64,000 nt of DNA, from contig NC_044560.1 in NCBI RefSeq assembly GCF_007565055.1, forward strand, positions 83,023,295 to 83,087,294, written 5' to 3'. A program made the translations under genes and the position numbers. Of the stretch, positions 1 through 11,377 are shown in pieces. Source of the DNA: Rhinopithecus roxellana. Taxonomy: Eukaryota; Chordata; Mammalia; Primates; Cercopithecidae. Numbering within the stretch: position 1 is the stretch's first letter; every line of letters starts with the position of its first letter. The notes beneath the pieces are model-generated. The model did no database searches. It worked only from the letters and a program-made list of their open reading frames with translations, and was not told where the DNA came from.

Positions 1-228
1 GACCATCCTGGCTAACACGGTGAAAACCCGTCTCTACTAAAAAATACAAAAAAAAAAAAACTAGCTGGGCGAGGTGGCGGGCGCCTGTAGTCCCAGCTAC
101 TCGGGAGGCTGAGGCAGGAGAATGGCATAAACCCGGGAGGCGGAGCTTGCAGTGAGCTGAGATCCAGCCACTGCACTCCAGCCCAGGCGACAGAGCCAGA
201 CTCCGTCTCAAAAAAAAAAAAAAAAAAG
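1..228 (+). mobile_element. AluY (Old World monkey type), cut by window edge
   Basis: Begins in the left arm at 'gaccatcctggctaacac', has the middle A-stretch and the right arm with 'ggagcttgcagtgagctgag', and ends in an A-tail. Near consensus, so young. Confidence 0.93.
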
Positions 229-357
229 AAATGCTAAGGAAAACTAGTGTCCATTTCTTCCTGTGGTAGTAGACAGGACAGGTACCCTATCTGGAAAAAC
301 AGGCTTCCCCAAACAGCTGATAGCTGAGTTGGGTCTTGAAAGTGAGTAGTTCTCAGA

Positions 358-968
358 GTCTGGCACGGTGGCTCACATTTAGTAATCCCAGCACTTTGGG
401 AGGCTGAGGTGGGTGGATCACCTGAGGTCAGGAGTTCAACACCAGTCTGGTCAACATGGCAAAACCCCGTCTCTACTAAAAACACAAAAATTAGGCTGGG
501 CGTAGTGGCTCACGCTTGTAATCCCAGCACTTTGGGAGGCTGAGGTGGGTGGATCACAAGGTCAGGAATTCGAGACCAGCTTGGCCAACATAGTGAAACC
601 CCGTCTCTACTAAAAATACAAAAATTAGCTGGGTATGGTGGCAGGCACCTGTAATCCCAGCTACTCGGGAGACTGAGGCAGGAGAATCACTTGAACCCAG
701 GAGGCAGAGGTTGTAGTGAGCTGAGATTGCGCCACTTTACTCCAGCCTGGGCGACAGAGCTAGACTCTGTCTCAAAAAGAAACAACAACAACAACAACTT
801 AGCCGGGTGTGGTGGCGCATGCCTGTAATCCCAGCTATTCAGGAGGTTAAGGTAGGAGAGTCGCTTGAACCTGGGAGGCAAAGGTTGCAGTGAGCCAAGA
901 TCATGCCATTGTACTCCAGCCTGGACAACAAGAGCAAAACTCTTGTCTCAAAAAAAAAAAAAAAAAAA
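358..968 (+). mobile_element. Alu interrupted by a second Alu
   Basis: The outer Alu (358-493 and 798-968) is split at its middle A-stretch by a complete Alu at 494-797. The pair is flanked by the duplicated site 'agtgagtagttctca' (about 341-355 and 970-984), so the outer copy came first. Confidence 0.85.
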
Positions 969-1240
969 AAGTGAGTAGTTCTCATGGCTAAGTGGGGAAG
1001 GGAGGGCACTGCATTCTAAGCAGAGGGAACAGCATATGCAAAGGCACATCAGAAGATAGGAGCATATTTGAAGAAAAGTGGTTCTCCAAATATGGTTGGA
1101 GCTTGCATTGCATGGTGGGGAGTAGCCCAAGAAGCAGGTAAGGACCAGTCTGTGTGCCAGATTAAAATGTCTGGGCATTACCTAAGGGCAGGCAGTAGGA
1201 AGTTGCTAAGCAGAAGAGTTACACTGTAAGGTTTCTGCTT

Positions 1241-1669
1241 TTTTTCTTTTTCTTTTTTCTTTTTTTGGACGGAGTCTCGCTCTGTCGCCCAGGCTGGAGT
1301 GCAGTGGCCGGATCTCAGCTCACTGCAAGCTCTGCCTCCTGGGTTTACAACATTCTCCTGCCTCAGCCTCCCGAGTAGCTGGGACTACAGGCGCCTGCAA
1401 CCTCGCCCGGCTAGTTTTTTTGTATTTTTTTAGTAGAGACGGGGTTTCACCGTGTTAGCCAGGCTGGGCTCGATCTCCTGACCTCGTGATCCGACTGTCT
1501 CAGCCTCCCAAAGTGCTGGGATTACAGGCTTGACCCACCGCACCCGGCTGCTCTTTTTTTTTTTTTTTTTTTAATGAGACAGCGTTTCTCCATGTTGCCC
1601 AGGCTGGTCTTCAACTCCTGGGCTCAAGCAATTCTCCTACCTCAGCCTTCCCAGTAGCTAGGATTACAG
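1241..1669 (-). mobile_element. AluY and an Alu right-arm fragment
   Basis: 1241-1549 is a full AluY-like copy in reverse (gacggagtctcgctctgtcg to the CCCGG end). 1553-1669 is a T-run followed by only the right-arm half (catgttgcccaggctggtct to ggattacagg). Confidence 0.85.
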
Positions 1670-2029
1670 GTCTCTGCTTTTCAGGAGATACTGGGTGGGA
1701 GCTGGAGAGTCTGGAGGCAGGAGGCCAGAGAGGAGGCAGGCAATATAGAACAGGGCAAAGTGATGAGGTCTCACTGTAAGCAGGGGCAGTAGGAAGGGAA
1801 ATATAGTGTGCCCCTTCCTGACCTTCATCCTAGAGTTTTCCTTTTGATTTCTTTCCCACAAGAAAATGGGCCAGGCACACAACCAAAGTTGGCAATTTGT
1901 TGTGACAGGCCCTCATTCTGCTTCCAGAAGATAGATCCCTCTATGTCTTGAAGATATAGCCTGGTTCTGTGTGTCAAAGTGGGGGACAGGAGGGCTGGCA
2001 TGTCATAGAAAAAGAAAGGCCTGATATGT

Positions 2030-2330
2030 ACTAGCCATATGTCCCATGATTCAAAAGGCATATGAACAATAAGAGCCTCAATTTCCTCATCTCTAAAAGG
2101 GGAGATCATATCCCTTGCTCTGTGTAACTCAATTTTCTGTTCATTCCTTTGTTTATTCATTCAACAGTTATTTATGGAGCACACACAATGTGCCATATTC
2201 TGTGCTAGGTGCTGGAAATATGGTGGTAAACAATACAGAACCCACCCCTGCCCTCAAGGAGCTTGCTGTGAGGATAAATGAAATAATGATTATGAAATCA
2301 CTCTGTCAACTATACTGCATAAGTCTCATT
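2030..2330 (-). repeat. MIR remnant with an L2-like piece inside
   Basis: 'gagcctcaatttcctcatct' at about 2073 and 'gtgaggataaatgaaataat' at about 2269 are the two sides of a MIR read in reverse. Between them 'ttattcattcaacag' to 'ccctcaaggagctt' resembles the L2 3' region. Both are old and diverged. Confidence 0.45.
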
Positions 2331-2349
2331 GTTTTTGTTTTATTTTCTT

Positions 2350-2669
2350 CTTTTTTTTTTTAAGAGACAGGGGTCTTTCTATGTTGCCCAGGCTGGTCTC
2401 GAACTCCTGGGCTCAAGCAATCTGCCCGCCTCAGCCTCCTAAAATGCTGGGATTGCAGGAATGAGCCACCACGTCCAGCCTATTTCTTTCTCTCTCTCTC
2501 TCTTTTTTTGTTTTTGTTTTGTTTTGTTTTTTCAGAGACAGAGTCTCACTCTATCACCCAACCTGGAGTATAGTGGCACAGTCATGGCAGTGCAGCCTTG
2601 ACCTCCTGGGCTCAAGTGATCCTCTAGCCTCAGTCTTCCGAGTACAAGTGCGCATTACTATCCCCCTCT

Positions 2670-2705
<36 letters not shown>

Positions 2706-3144
2706 AGACGGAGTCTCGCTCTGTCGCCCAGGCTGGAGTGCAGTGGCCAGATCTCAGCTCACTGCAAGCTCCGCCTCCCGGGTTTAGGCCATTCTCCTGC
2801 CTCAGCCTCCTGAGTAGCTGGGACTACAGACGCCTGCCACCTTGCCCAGCTAGTTTTTTGTATTTTTTTAGTAGAGACGGGGTTTCACCGTGTTAGCCAG
2901 GATGGTCTCGATCTCCTGACCTTGTGATCCGCCCATCTCGGCCTCCCAAAGTGCTGGGATTACAGGCTTGAGCCACCGCGCCCGGCCCCCCCCTCTGATT
3001 TTTTTCTTTTAATTTATTTTTTGTGGAGATGGGGTCTCACTGTATTGCCCAGTCTGGTCTTGAGCTCCTAGTCTCAAGTGATCCTTTGACCTCATCCTCC
3101 CAAAGTGTTAGGATTACAGACAAGCATGAACTGCCACACCTAGC
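2350..3144 (-). mobile_element. Alu right-arm fragment; AluJ-like copy split by AluY
   Basis: 2350-2480 is a right-arm fragment. An older Alu occupies 2525-2669 and 2987-3144 and is split by a near-consensus AluY at 2670-2986. The duplicated site 'cccctctaattttt' / 'cccctctgattttt' flanks the young copy. Confidence 0.85.
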
Positions 3145-3212
3145 CCCATTTTTCTATTTCTCGTCTCCCAATAAAATTGCAACCTCAACTAGGGCTACCT
3201 GTGTAGGCCTAA

Positions 3213-3223
3213 TCAGAAAACCT

Positions 3224-3255
<32 letters not shown>

Positions 3256-3558
3256 GAGACGGAGTCTCGCTCTATCGCCCAGGCTGGAGTGCAGTGGCCG
3301 GATCTCAGCTCACTGCAAGCTCCGCCTCCTGGGTTCACGCCATTCTCTCGCCTCAGCCTCCCGAGTAGCTGGGACTACAGGCGCCCGCCACCTCGCCCGG
3401 CTAGTTTTTTGTATTTTTTTTTTTAGTAGAGACGGGGGTTTCACCGTGTTAGCCAGGATGGTCTCGATCTCCTGACCTCGGGATCCGCCCGTCTCGGCCT
3501 CCCAAAGTGCTGGGATTACAGGCTTGAGCCACCGCGCCCGGCCCAGAAAACCTGAGTT
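3213..3558 (-). mobile_element. AluY with target-site duplication
   Basis: A full-length young copy in reverse with a long T-run, flanked on both sides by 'cagaaaacctgagttt'. Confidence 0.92.
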
Positions 3559-3664
3559 TAGTCTTACCTCTTCGTTTCCTTCTCTCCATAGCCTCATTGA
3601 GCAAGGCACTTCCCCGCTCTAGATGATTCGTTATTCATATTCAGCCCAGGGTCTATGACTGTTG

Positions 3665-4276
3665 TTTTTGTTTTTAGAGACGGAGTTTTGCTCTTGTCGC
3701 CCAGGCTGTAATGCAGTGGTGCAATCTCGGTTCACTGCAACCTCTGCCTCCCGGGTTAAAGCAATTCTCCTGCCTCAGCCTCCCGAGTAGCTGGGATTAC
3801 AGGCACGCACCACCATGCCCGGCTAAGTTTTGTATTTTTAATAGAGCCCATGTTGGGCAGGCTGGTCTCGAACTCCTGACCTCAGGTGATCCGCCGGCTT
3901 CAGCCTCCCAAAGTGCTGGGATTACAGGCGTGAGCCACAGCGCCCAGCTGTTTGGTTTTAACTATGAAAAGAAGGGATAAACTGGCCGGGCGCGGTGGCT
4001 CAAGCCTGTAATCCCAGCACTTGGGGGGGGGGGGGTGGCGGATCACCTGAGGTCGGGAGTTCGAGACCAGCCTGGCCAACATGGTGAAACCCCCATCTCT
4101 AGTAAAAATACAAAAATTAGCCAGGCATGGTGGCAGGCACCTGTAATCCCAGCTACTCGGGGGGCCGAGGCAGGAGAATCGCTTGAATCCGGGAGGCAGA
4201 GTTTGCAGTGAGCCGAGATCGCGCCATCACACTCCAGCCTGGGGGACAAGAGCGAGACTTCGTGTCAAAAAAAAAA
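3665..4276. mobile_element. Two Alus: one -, then one +
   Basis: 3665-3948 is an AluS-like copy in reverse. 3984-4276 is a + copy (ggccgggcgcggtggctcaa). The + copy contains abnormal G-runs (see findings) and abuts the promoter region. Confidence 0.88.
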
Positions 4277-4439
4277 GGGGGGGGGGGATAAGCTTCCGGG
4301 AGGAAAAAGTTCAGGGGAAAGAAATCTCACGATTAAAAAAAAGAAATAGTAGCAGAAACAACTGGGAACTCCTAGACACACTTAACTTTCGTAGGTATCC
4401 CTCCCAGTCTCCTCCCAGCCACTCCTTTCGAATTTCATT

Positions 4440-4570
4440 TCCACTCCCCACCTTTAGTGGCTGCGGTCTCTTTAAGTGCGCACTTTCGGTGTAATGATAG
4501 GCGGTTGGGCCAATAACGCGTTTCGTCCTGGAGTTAAGTGGTTTGTCCCTTTCGAGCTGCCGTCCTTCAG
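4440..4570 (+). promoter_or_regulatory. KPNA6: KPNA6 core promoter, TATA-less
   Basis: This is unique sequence between the last upstream Alu and exon 1. It contains a perfect 12-bp palindrome AAGTGCGCACTT at 4474-4485 with an NRF1/E2F-like TGCGCA core, and a CCAAT box at 4510-4514. An ETS-like CTTCCGG lies further upstream at 4293-4299. No TATA box is seen. CpGs become frequent from here to about 5,220. The exact transcription start cannot be read from sequence; around 4,540-4,580 is an inference from the motifs and exon position. Confidence 0.6.
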
Positions 4571-4657
4571 GTCTGCCATATTGTCTACTGAAAGCTGCCG
4601 CTGAAGCTGCCGTCGCTGCCGCCGCCGCCGCCAAGTGAGCGAGCGGAGTCGCGATGG
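4571..4657 (+). CDS. KPNA6: KPNA6 exon 1 (5' UTR plus ATGG)
   Basis: The coding part is only 4654-4657: ATG (Met1) and the first base of codon 2. The donor is G|GTGAGT at 4658. Joined to exon 2, the frame reads Met-Glu-Thr-Met-Ala-Ser, the known KPNA6 start. The first ATG has G at -3 and +4, and the second (codon 4, in exon 2) has A at -3 and G at +4, so both are in good initiation contexts. The 5' UTR carries five GCC units at 4618-4632. The 5' end given is approximate. Confidence 0.88.
4576..4582 (+). promoter_or_regulatory. YY1-like site CCATATT
   Basis: CCATATT within GCCATATTG matches the YY1 core CCATnTT. In TATA-less housekeeping promoters such sites often lie just downstream of the start of transcription, which fits the position 72 bp before the first ATG. 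Motif match only. Confidence 0.4.
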
Positions 4658-5440
4658 GTGAGTGAGGAAACCAGGCAGTAGGGTTCTTGGGCTCAGGGAG
4701 TGTCGGGGCCTGGGATTTGGCGAGAGCCTGTCTCCGGTCTGCGGAAGATGTCTGCATCCCCTCTAGCTAGGTCTGAGTGGAAAAGTCAGGCCGGGAGTGC
4801 TCCTCTTGCCAGTTTTGGGCCGAGCTAGGGCCCGCGCTAGGAACAGTCCTTTGATGCTAGTTCCGGGGACACCTTGGCACGCCTGGAGCCCCCCACTTGG
4901 TGGCCTCGGACAGGAGCCCACGTGTTCCTGGGAGATAGAAAGGGGCCTACTCTCTGCCCTGCGCCCAGACTGGAGCTGGGGGACGGGCTCCCGGCGGCAG
5001 GCCTGGGCGGCGCTAAGGTAGCTTTCTCCTGGCTTGTGTTTGGCCGACGCGCGTCTTGACTGGATTCAGTGGCTCCCCTGAACTCAGGGAAGTCCTACCT
5101 ACGTAGCGGGGTGGAGTCCTCTGGTGAGGGGACGCCAGGCGATCCAGCACCAGGCCGGTAAGCATGGGCAGCCAGGCCGAGGGCAGCTTGCACCGCTGAA
5201 GACCGGGAGAACGGAATCAAGGCGGAAATAGTGTGGTTCGGTTGGGCTCATAGTGGCATCCCTTGTGATGGTAGAACACCAAAGGCCAAGTCCTCTTGGC
5301 CATCTTTAGGTTGGGGACTTTAGGTTTCTGGGCTGGCCCTGGTAAGGAGAAAAGGAGCGACCTGTTGATCTTTCTGAGGGGACTCCGGCTGGCAAGGCCT
5401 CTGTTCAGAGAGAATACCATGGCGAAGTGTTTGGATTTAG
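4658..5440 (+). other. Unique, CpG-containing start of intron 1
   Basis: Repeat-free sequence after exon 1, with frequent CpG and GC-rich words (cccgcgctagg, ggcggcgctaagg, gacgcgcg). It is the downstream part of the promoter CpG island. No exon is seen. Confidence 0.6.
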
Positions 5441-5690
5441 AGACAACCAACAGTGGTAATTCCTCTACAGCAGTAAAAACTGAAATTTGTTAAGCTCTTT
5501 TTACGTGCGGGCATTGTTCTGATTGCTTTACGTGTCTTGTTTTGCTTAATTTGTACAACCTAAGGAAATAGATGCTACCATTATTGCTATTTTACAGATG
5601 TGGAAGCTGAGCTTTAGAGCTTTAGAGAGGTAAAGTAATTTAGCCAAGGTTATACAGTGGCTAAACCAGGGTGAACACTCCCAAACCTAG
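5441..5690 (+). repeat. MIR element
   Basis: 'ctattttacagatgtggaag' followed by 'agaggtaaagtaatttagcc' is the central part and tail of a MIR in + orientation, diverged. Confidence 0.65.
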
Positions 5691-5714
5691 TTTGTAGCTG
5701 CTGTTTGTTGTTGT

Positions 5715-6766
5715 TGTTGATAGAGTCTTCCTCTGTCGCCCAGGCTGGAGTGCAGTGGCGTGATCTCGGCTCACTGCAACCTCCTGCCTCCCGGGTTCAA
5801 GCGATTCTCCTGCCTCAACCTCCCGAGTAGTTGGGATTACAGGCACCCACCACTACGCTCAGCTAATTTTTGTATTTTTAGTAGAGACGGGGTTTCACCA
5901 TGTTAGCCAGGCTGGTCTTGAACTTCTGACCTCAAGTGATCCGCCCACCTCAGCCTCCCAAAGTGCTGGGATTACAGGTGTGAGCCACTGCGCCCGGCCT
6001 TTTTTTTTTTTTTTTTTAATGACCTGGCCCTCTAGTGGTTGGGCTGGGAGAAAAGGGGAGAAAACTTTTAACCCTAGGCAAAGTTGTAAATGTCTTTGGG
6101 GTTTTTGTTTTGTTTGTTTTTTGTTTTTGCTTGTGGGCCCACTTTGAAATCTTTTTATTTATTTATTGTTTTTTTTTTGAGACGGAGTCTCGCTCTGTCA
6201 CCCAGGCATTGGCTTGATTTCGGCTCACTGCAACCTCCACCTTCCCCGGTTCATGCCATTCTCCCGCCTCAGCCTCCCGAGTAGCTGGGACTACAGGTGC
6301 CTGCCACCACACCTGGCTACTTTTTTTGTATTTTTAGTAGAGACGGGGTTTCACCGTGTTAGCCAGGATGGTCTTGATCTCCTGACCTCATGATCCGCCC
6401 GCCTCAGCCTTCCAAAGTGCTGAGATTACAAGCGTGAGCCACACGCCCGGCTACTTTGAAATCTTTTTTTTTTTTTCTGAGAAGGAATTTCACTCTTGTC
6501 TCCCATGCTGGAGTGCAGTGGCCGGATCTTGGCTCACTGCAACCTCTGCCTCTTGGGTTAAAGTAATTTTTCTGCCTCAGCCTCCCGAGTAGCTGAGATT
6601 ACAGGTGCCCACCAGCACGCCCAGTTAATTTTTGTGTTTTTGGTAGAGACAGGGTTTCACCATGTTGGCCAAGCTGGTCTCGAACTCCTGACCTCAGGTG
6701 ATCCGCCCGTCTTGGCCTCCCAAAACGCTGGGTTTACAGGCAGCATGAGCTACCGTGCCTGTCCTG
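5715..6766 (-). mobile_element. Three Alus in reverse
   Basis: 5715-5999 AluS-like, followed by a T-run; 6168-6452 AluY with the flanking duplication 'actttgaaatctttt'; 6464-6766 older Alu (ctgagaaggaatttcactct to accgtgcctgtcc). Confidence 0.87.
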
Positions 6767-7012
6767 GAATTGAATTTTTTAAGATCCGTGATTCTAAGGA
6801 AGCAGAAATTATTCACTTGAGCTTCAAGGCAATGACTTTAGAATCAGATCTGGTATTGAAGTCACTTAAATGTCAGACACAACAACACACATGGAAAGCA
6901 TCTAGCACAGTCCGCAATAATGTTGTTTTTCTTCTTTTTGTGAGCCTTCCTTTTCTCACCTCTAGAAAGAAGGGGTGGGGCTGTGTTATCAACGTATTTG
7001 GAGACTAAATAA

Positions 7013-7312
7013 GGTAACAGCATTTGGACTGGGCAAGGTGGCTCACGCCTATAATCCCACAGGCCGAGGCGGGTGGATCACCTGAAGTCAGGAGTAGGAG
7101 ACCAACCTGACCAATATGGTGAAACCCTGTCTCTACTAAAAATACAAAAATTAGCCAGGCATGGTGTCATGCTCCTGTAGTCCTAGTTACTTGGGAGGCT
7201 GAGACGGGAGAATTCCTTGAACCTGGGAGGCGTAGGTTGCAGTGAGCCGAGATTGTGCCAGACTCCCTCTCAAAAACAAACAAATAAACAAAAAACAGAT
7301 AACAGTGTTTGG
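7013..7312 (+). mobile_element. Alu with internal deletions and target-site duplication
   Basis: A + Alu missing part of the head region (cccacaggccgaggcggg) and the end of the right arm (attgtgccagactccct), flanked by 'taacagcatttgg' / 'taacagtgtttgg'. Confidence 0.85.
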
Positions 7313-8627
7313 AGCCTAGTAAGGGCTCTATGAATATCAGAACAGATTCTTTTCCACTTTCAATAATGTTCCTTTCCCTTAAGCACTCTGGTTTCCACGT
7401 TTCTCTATTGAGTAATAAGACTGATAGGCCTTTCTTAGTAGCTGGATCTTCATCTATCAGTGAAAAAAATTTAGGGGGTTTTATGTTATAAACTTTATGT
7501 TATAAACTTTGTATTGGTCTTCAGTTTCAGAAACACTATTGCCTCAAAGGGAAGGAACTATTGTTTAATAAGCTCAGTGAAATAAGTAGAGATTTACTCA
7601 GTTTTATAGATTGGGAAGCTGCCTCAGAGAAGATAACACAGCCAATAAGCCACAAAGCCAGAAGTAAGATTCTTACCCATTTTGCAGCACATAAATCTAT
7701 AAGAGGACTTAAGGAGTTAAGAAATAAAGTTAGTCCTGTTCTGGTACAGTTCAACATGAAAGTCTTCAGTGGAGCAACAAAACCTGACCAAGGTCTTGAA
7801 GGGGATTTTTAGCCTAGAGTCAGGTAACTTCCTCTTTCCAGCTCCATCTCAGGTATCTGTCCCTCATCGTAGCTTGTCTTTATGAATGTCAGCTTTTTGT
7901 TTTATCTATACCCCGTGTAGATCAAACTAATGCATTCATTTAATCCTAACATCTAATCTAAGGTATCTTGGGTTATCTTCATTTACAATTATAAACTGAG
8001 GCTTTGAGAAGATTAGGTGACTAGTCCAAGGCTGGTAATCTGGATCCTTTGGGCACTGGAGACACTGACAGCCTGCCTTCACATGCCCACAAATACAGAA
8101 CCTGCTGTGTTTCACTGCCTCTTACGTGTACTCTCCACTAGCTCAGTCGTATATCCTACACTATTTCTGCTGTGCCAAATGTCATTACCCTTAACAGACC
8201 TTTGTAGTGATTTCCCTGCCACTAGGTGCCCTGTAGGGGTGATATTTGTAGCTCTGGAGATGGCTTTACTCTGACTGTCTCTAGCAGAGACTACAACTTC
8301 GTTAGTCTTGCAGACACTATTTGTCTTATCACCATTACTACTACTTTGCTAACTGGGAATTTGGCCACCCTTCCTTACCCCAGGGGGTAGGTATTGATAT
8401 AAATTCTAAACCGATCATTGTAACTCTAGCTCCCTAGACAGTGATTGATTCAGGCATGGGCATATGATACAGTTCTCGCTAATTAGATGGAAAGGGAAGC
8501 CTGGGGAACTTCTGGAGAAGCCTTCCTTATTTGAAAGAGACTTGCCAGCTTTTATTTTATTATTTTTTGACAGTTTGTGTTTTAACCCAGGTTGCACCAA
8601 AATGTGAGAGCCACAAAAAAAGACAGA
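7313..8627 (+). repeat. Alu-free stretch with two MIRs
   Basis: MIR-like text in + orientation at about 7540-7720 (attgggaagctgcctcagag) and 7900-8070 (aactgaggctttgagaag). The rest, including 8,090-8,620, is diverged sequence I cannot assign; no gene is seen. Confidence 0.5.
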
Positions 8628-8860
8628 TGGTAATCCCAGCACTTTGGGAGGCTGAGGCGGGTGGATCACAGGGTCAGGAGATCGAGACCATCTTGGCTAA
8701 CATGGTGAAACCCCGTCTCTACTAAAAATACAAAAAAATTACCCGGGCGTGGTGGTGGATGCCTGTAGTCCCAGCTTCTCGGGAGGCTGAGGCGGGAGAA
8801 TGGCGTGAGCCTGGGAGATGGAGCTTACAGTGAGCTGAGATGGTGCCACTGTACTCCCTA
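8628..8860 (+). mobile_element. Alu truncated at both ends
   Basis: Starts inside the head at 'taatcccagcactttggg' and stops at 'ccactgtactcc' without an A-tail. Confidence 0.85.
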
Positions 8861-9129
8861 AAAGACAGAGATGGGAAAGCTGTAATAAGAATACCCAACA
8901 CTTGTATAGAACTTGCTATGTGCTAGGTACTCTTCTAAGTAGAGGCATACTTCAGAGCTAAGGCAAGTTTGGTTCCAGACCACTGCAATAAAGCAAATAT
9001 AATAAAGCAAGTCACACCAGTTTTTCTGTTTTCCAATACATATAAAAGTTATGTTTATACTATACTGTAGACTCTTAAGTGTACAATAATATGTATAGTG
9101 AAAGTACCTCATTTATTTATTTATTTTTA

Positions 9130-10260
9130 TTTTTATTTTGAGACAGAGGCTCGTTCTGTCACCCAGGCTAGAGTGCAGTGGCGTGATCTCGGCTCACTGC
9201 AACCTCCAATTCCCGGGTTCAAAGGATTCTCCTGCCTCATCCTCCTGAGTAGCTGGGATATAGGCGCCCACCACCACACCCAGCTAATTTTTGTGTTTTT
9301 AGTAGAGATGGGGTTTTACCATGTTGGCCAGGCTGGTCTCAAACTCCTGACCTTGTGATCTGCCCGCCTCAGCCTCCCAAAGTGCTGGGATTACAGGCAT
9401 GAGCCACAGTGCCTAGCCAAAAGTACGTATCTTAATTTAGAAATACTTACTGTGAAAAATTGCTATTCAGTGAGTTGTAATCTTTGCTGGTGGAGGGTCT
9501 TGATGGCTGCTGACTGATCAGGGTGGTAATTGTCTGGGGTGGCTGTGGCAATTTCTTAAAATAAGACAACCTATGAAATTTGCTGCATCAATTGATTCTT
9601 CCTTTCACGACAGATTTCTCTGTAACGTGATGTTGTTGTTTTTTTTTTGTTTTTTTTTTTTTTTTTGAGACGGAGTCTTGCTCTGTCGCCCGGGCTGGAG
9701 TGCAGTGGCCGGATCTCAGCTCACTGCAAGCTTCGCCTCCCGGGTTTATGCCATTCTCCTGCCTCAGCCTCCGGAGTAGCTGGGACTACAGGCGCCCGCC
9801 ACCTCACCCGGCTAGGTTTTTGTATTTTTAGTAGAGACGAGGTTTCACCGTTTTAGCCAGGATGGTCTCGATCTCCTGACCTTGTGATCCGCCCATCTCG
9901 GCCTCCCAAAGTGCTGGGATTACAGGCTTGAGCCACCGCGCCCGGCCTTTTTTTTTTTTTTTTTAGACGGAGTCTCGCTCTGTCACCCAGGCTGGAGTGC
10001 AGTGGCCGGATCTCAGCTCACTGCAAGCTCCACCTCCGGGGTTTACGCCATTCTCCTGCCTCAGCCTCCCAAGTAGCTGGGACTACAGGCGCCCGCCACC
10101 TCGCCCGGCTAGTTTTTTTGTATTTTTTTTTAGTAGAAACGGGGTTTCACCGTGTTAGCCAGGATGGTCTCGATCTCCTGACCTCGTGATCCGCCCGTCT
10201 CGGCCTCCCAAAGTGCTGGGATTACAGGCTTGAGCCACCGCGCCCGGCCGTGATGTTGTT
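9130..10260 (-). mobile_element. Three Alus inside Tigger1
   Basis: 9135-9418 is an older copy. 9640-9949 and 9950-10249 are two adjacent young AluYs sharing one duplicated site, 'gtgatgttgtt' at 9627-9637 and 10250-10260, so the second probably landed in the T-run of the first. Confidence 0.88.
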
Positions 10261-10365
10261 TAATAACATTTTTCTCCACAGTAGACCTTTCAAAATTAGG
10301 GTCAGTACTCTCAAACCCTGCCACTACTTTATTAACTAAGTTTATGTAATGTTCTAAGTCTTCTG

Positions 10366-11302
10366 GTCTTGGTGGCTCACGCCTGTAATCCCAGCACTTT
10401 GAGAGGATGAGGTGGGAGGATTGCTTGAGCTCAAGAGTTTCAGACCAGCCTGGGCAACATAGTGAGACCCCATCTCTACAAAACATTTAAAAAATTAGCT
10501 GGGTGTGGTGGTGCGTGACTGTAGTCCCAGCTACTCAGGAAACTGAAGTGGGAGAATCACTTGAACCTGGGAGGTTGAGGTTTCAGTGAGCCATGATTGT
10601 GCCATTGCACACCAGCCTGGGCGACAGAGCAAGACCTTGTCTCAAGAAAACCCCCAAAATCCTTTGTCATCATTTCATGTATGAACATATGTATGTATAT
10701 ATGTTTATTTTTTTTTTATTTATTAAGACAGGGTCTCACTCTATCACGCAGACTGGAATGCAGTGGTGCAATCAACAGCACACTACAGCCTTGAATTCCC
10801 AGGCTCGAGCAATCCTCCTACCTCAGCCTCCTGAGTAGTTGGGACTATAGGCATGCACCACTATGCCCGGCTAATTTTTAAAATGTTTTTTTTTTTTTTG
10901 AGACGGAGTCTTGCTCTGCCACCCAGGCTGGAATGCAGTGGCCGGATCTCAGCTCACTGCAAGCTCCGCCTCCCGGGTTCACGCCATTCTCTTGCCTCAG
11001 CCTCCCGAGTAGCTGGGACTACAGGCGCCCGCTACGTCGCCCGGCTAGTGTTTTGTATTTTTTTTTTTAGTAGCGACGGGGTTTCACCGTGTTAGCCAGG
11101 CTGGTCTCGATCTCCTGACCTCGTGATCCGCCTGTCTCGGCCTCCCAAAGTGCTGGGATTACAGGCTTGAGCCACCGCACCCAGCCTAAAATTGTTTTTA
11201 AAGAGTGTTGCCTAGGCTGGTCTTGAACTGGGCTCAAGTGATCTTCCCGCCCTGGCCTCCCAAAGTGTTGGGATTACAGGTGTGAGCCACCTTGCCCAGC
11301 CT
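10366..11302. mobile_element. Alu (+), then Alu (-) split by AluY (-)
   Basis: 10366-10656 is an older + copy. An AluJ-like - copy occupies 10705-10885 and 11187-11302 and is split by AluY 10886-11186, with 'taaaatgttttt' / 'taaaattgttttt' at the joints. Confidence 0.85.
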
Positions 11303-11377
11303 TGCCCAACAGGGTTAACGGCATTTTCGCAAGGAGTAGATTCCATCTCAAGGAACCACTTTTGTTTTCCCACCCGT

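Larger units (their letters stand above)
240..1790 (+). mobile_element. L2 LINE fragment, split by Alus
   Basis: Diverged L2 text is seen at 240-358 (ctgagttgggtcttgaaagtg), 968-1235 (cagagggaacagcatatgc) and 1670-1790 (agtctggaggcaggaggcc), in an order consistent with one old + strand element. Named from remembered consensus. Confidence 0.55.

Noticed and set aside
234..485. Open frame of 83 codons in reverse, one of many such frames through the window
   Set aside because: Alu sequence read through (residues such as HVGQAGLELLTSGDPP). Same for nearly all frames between 1 and 53,500.
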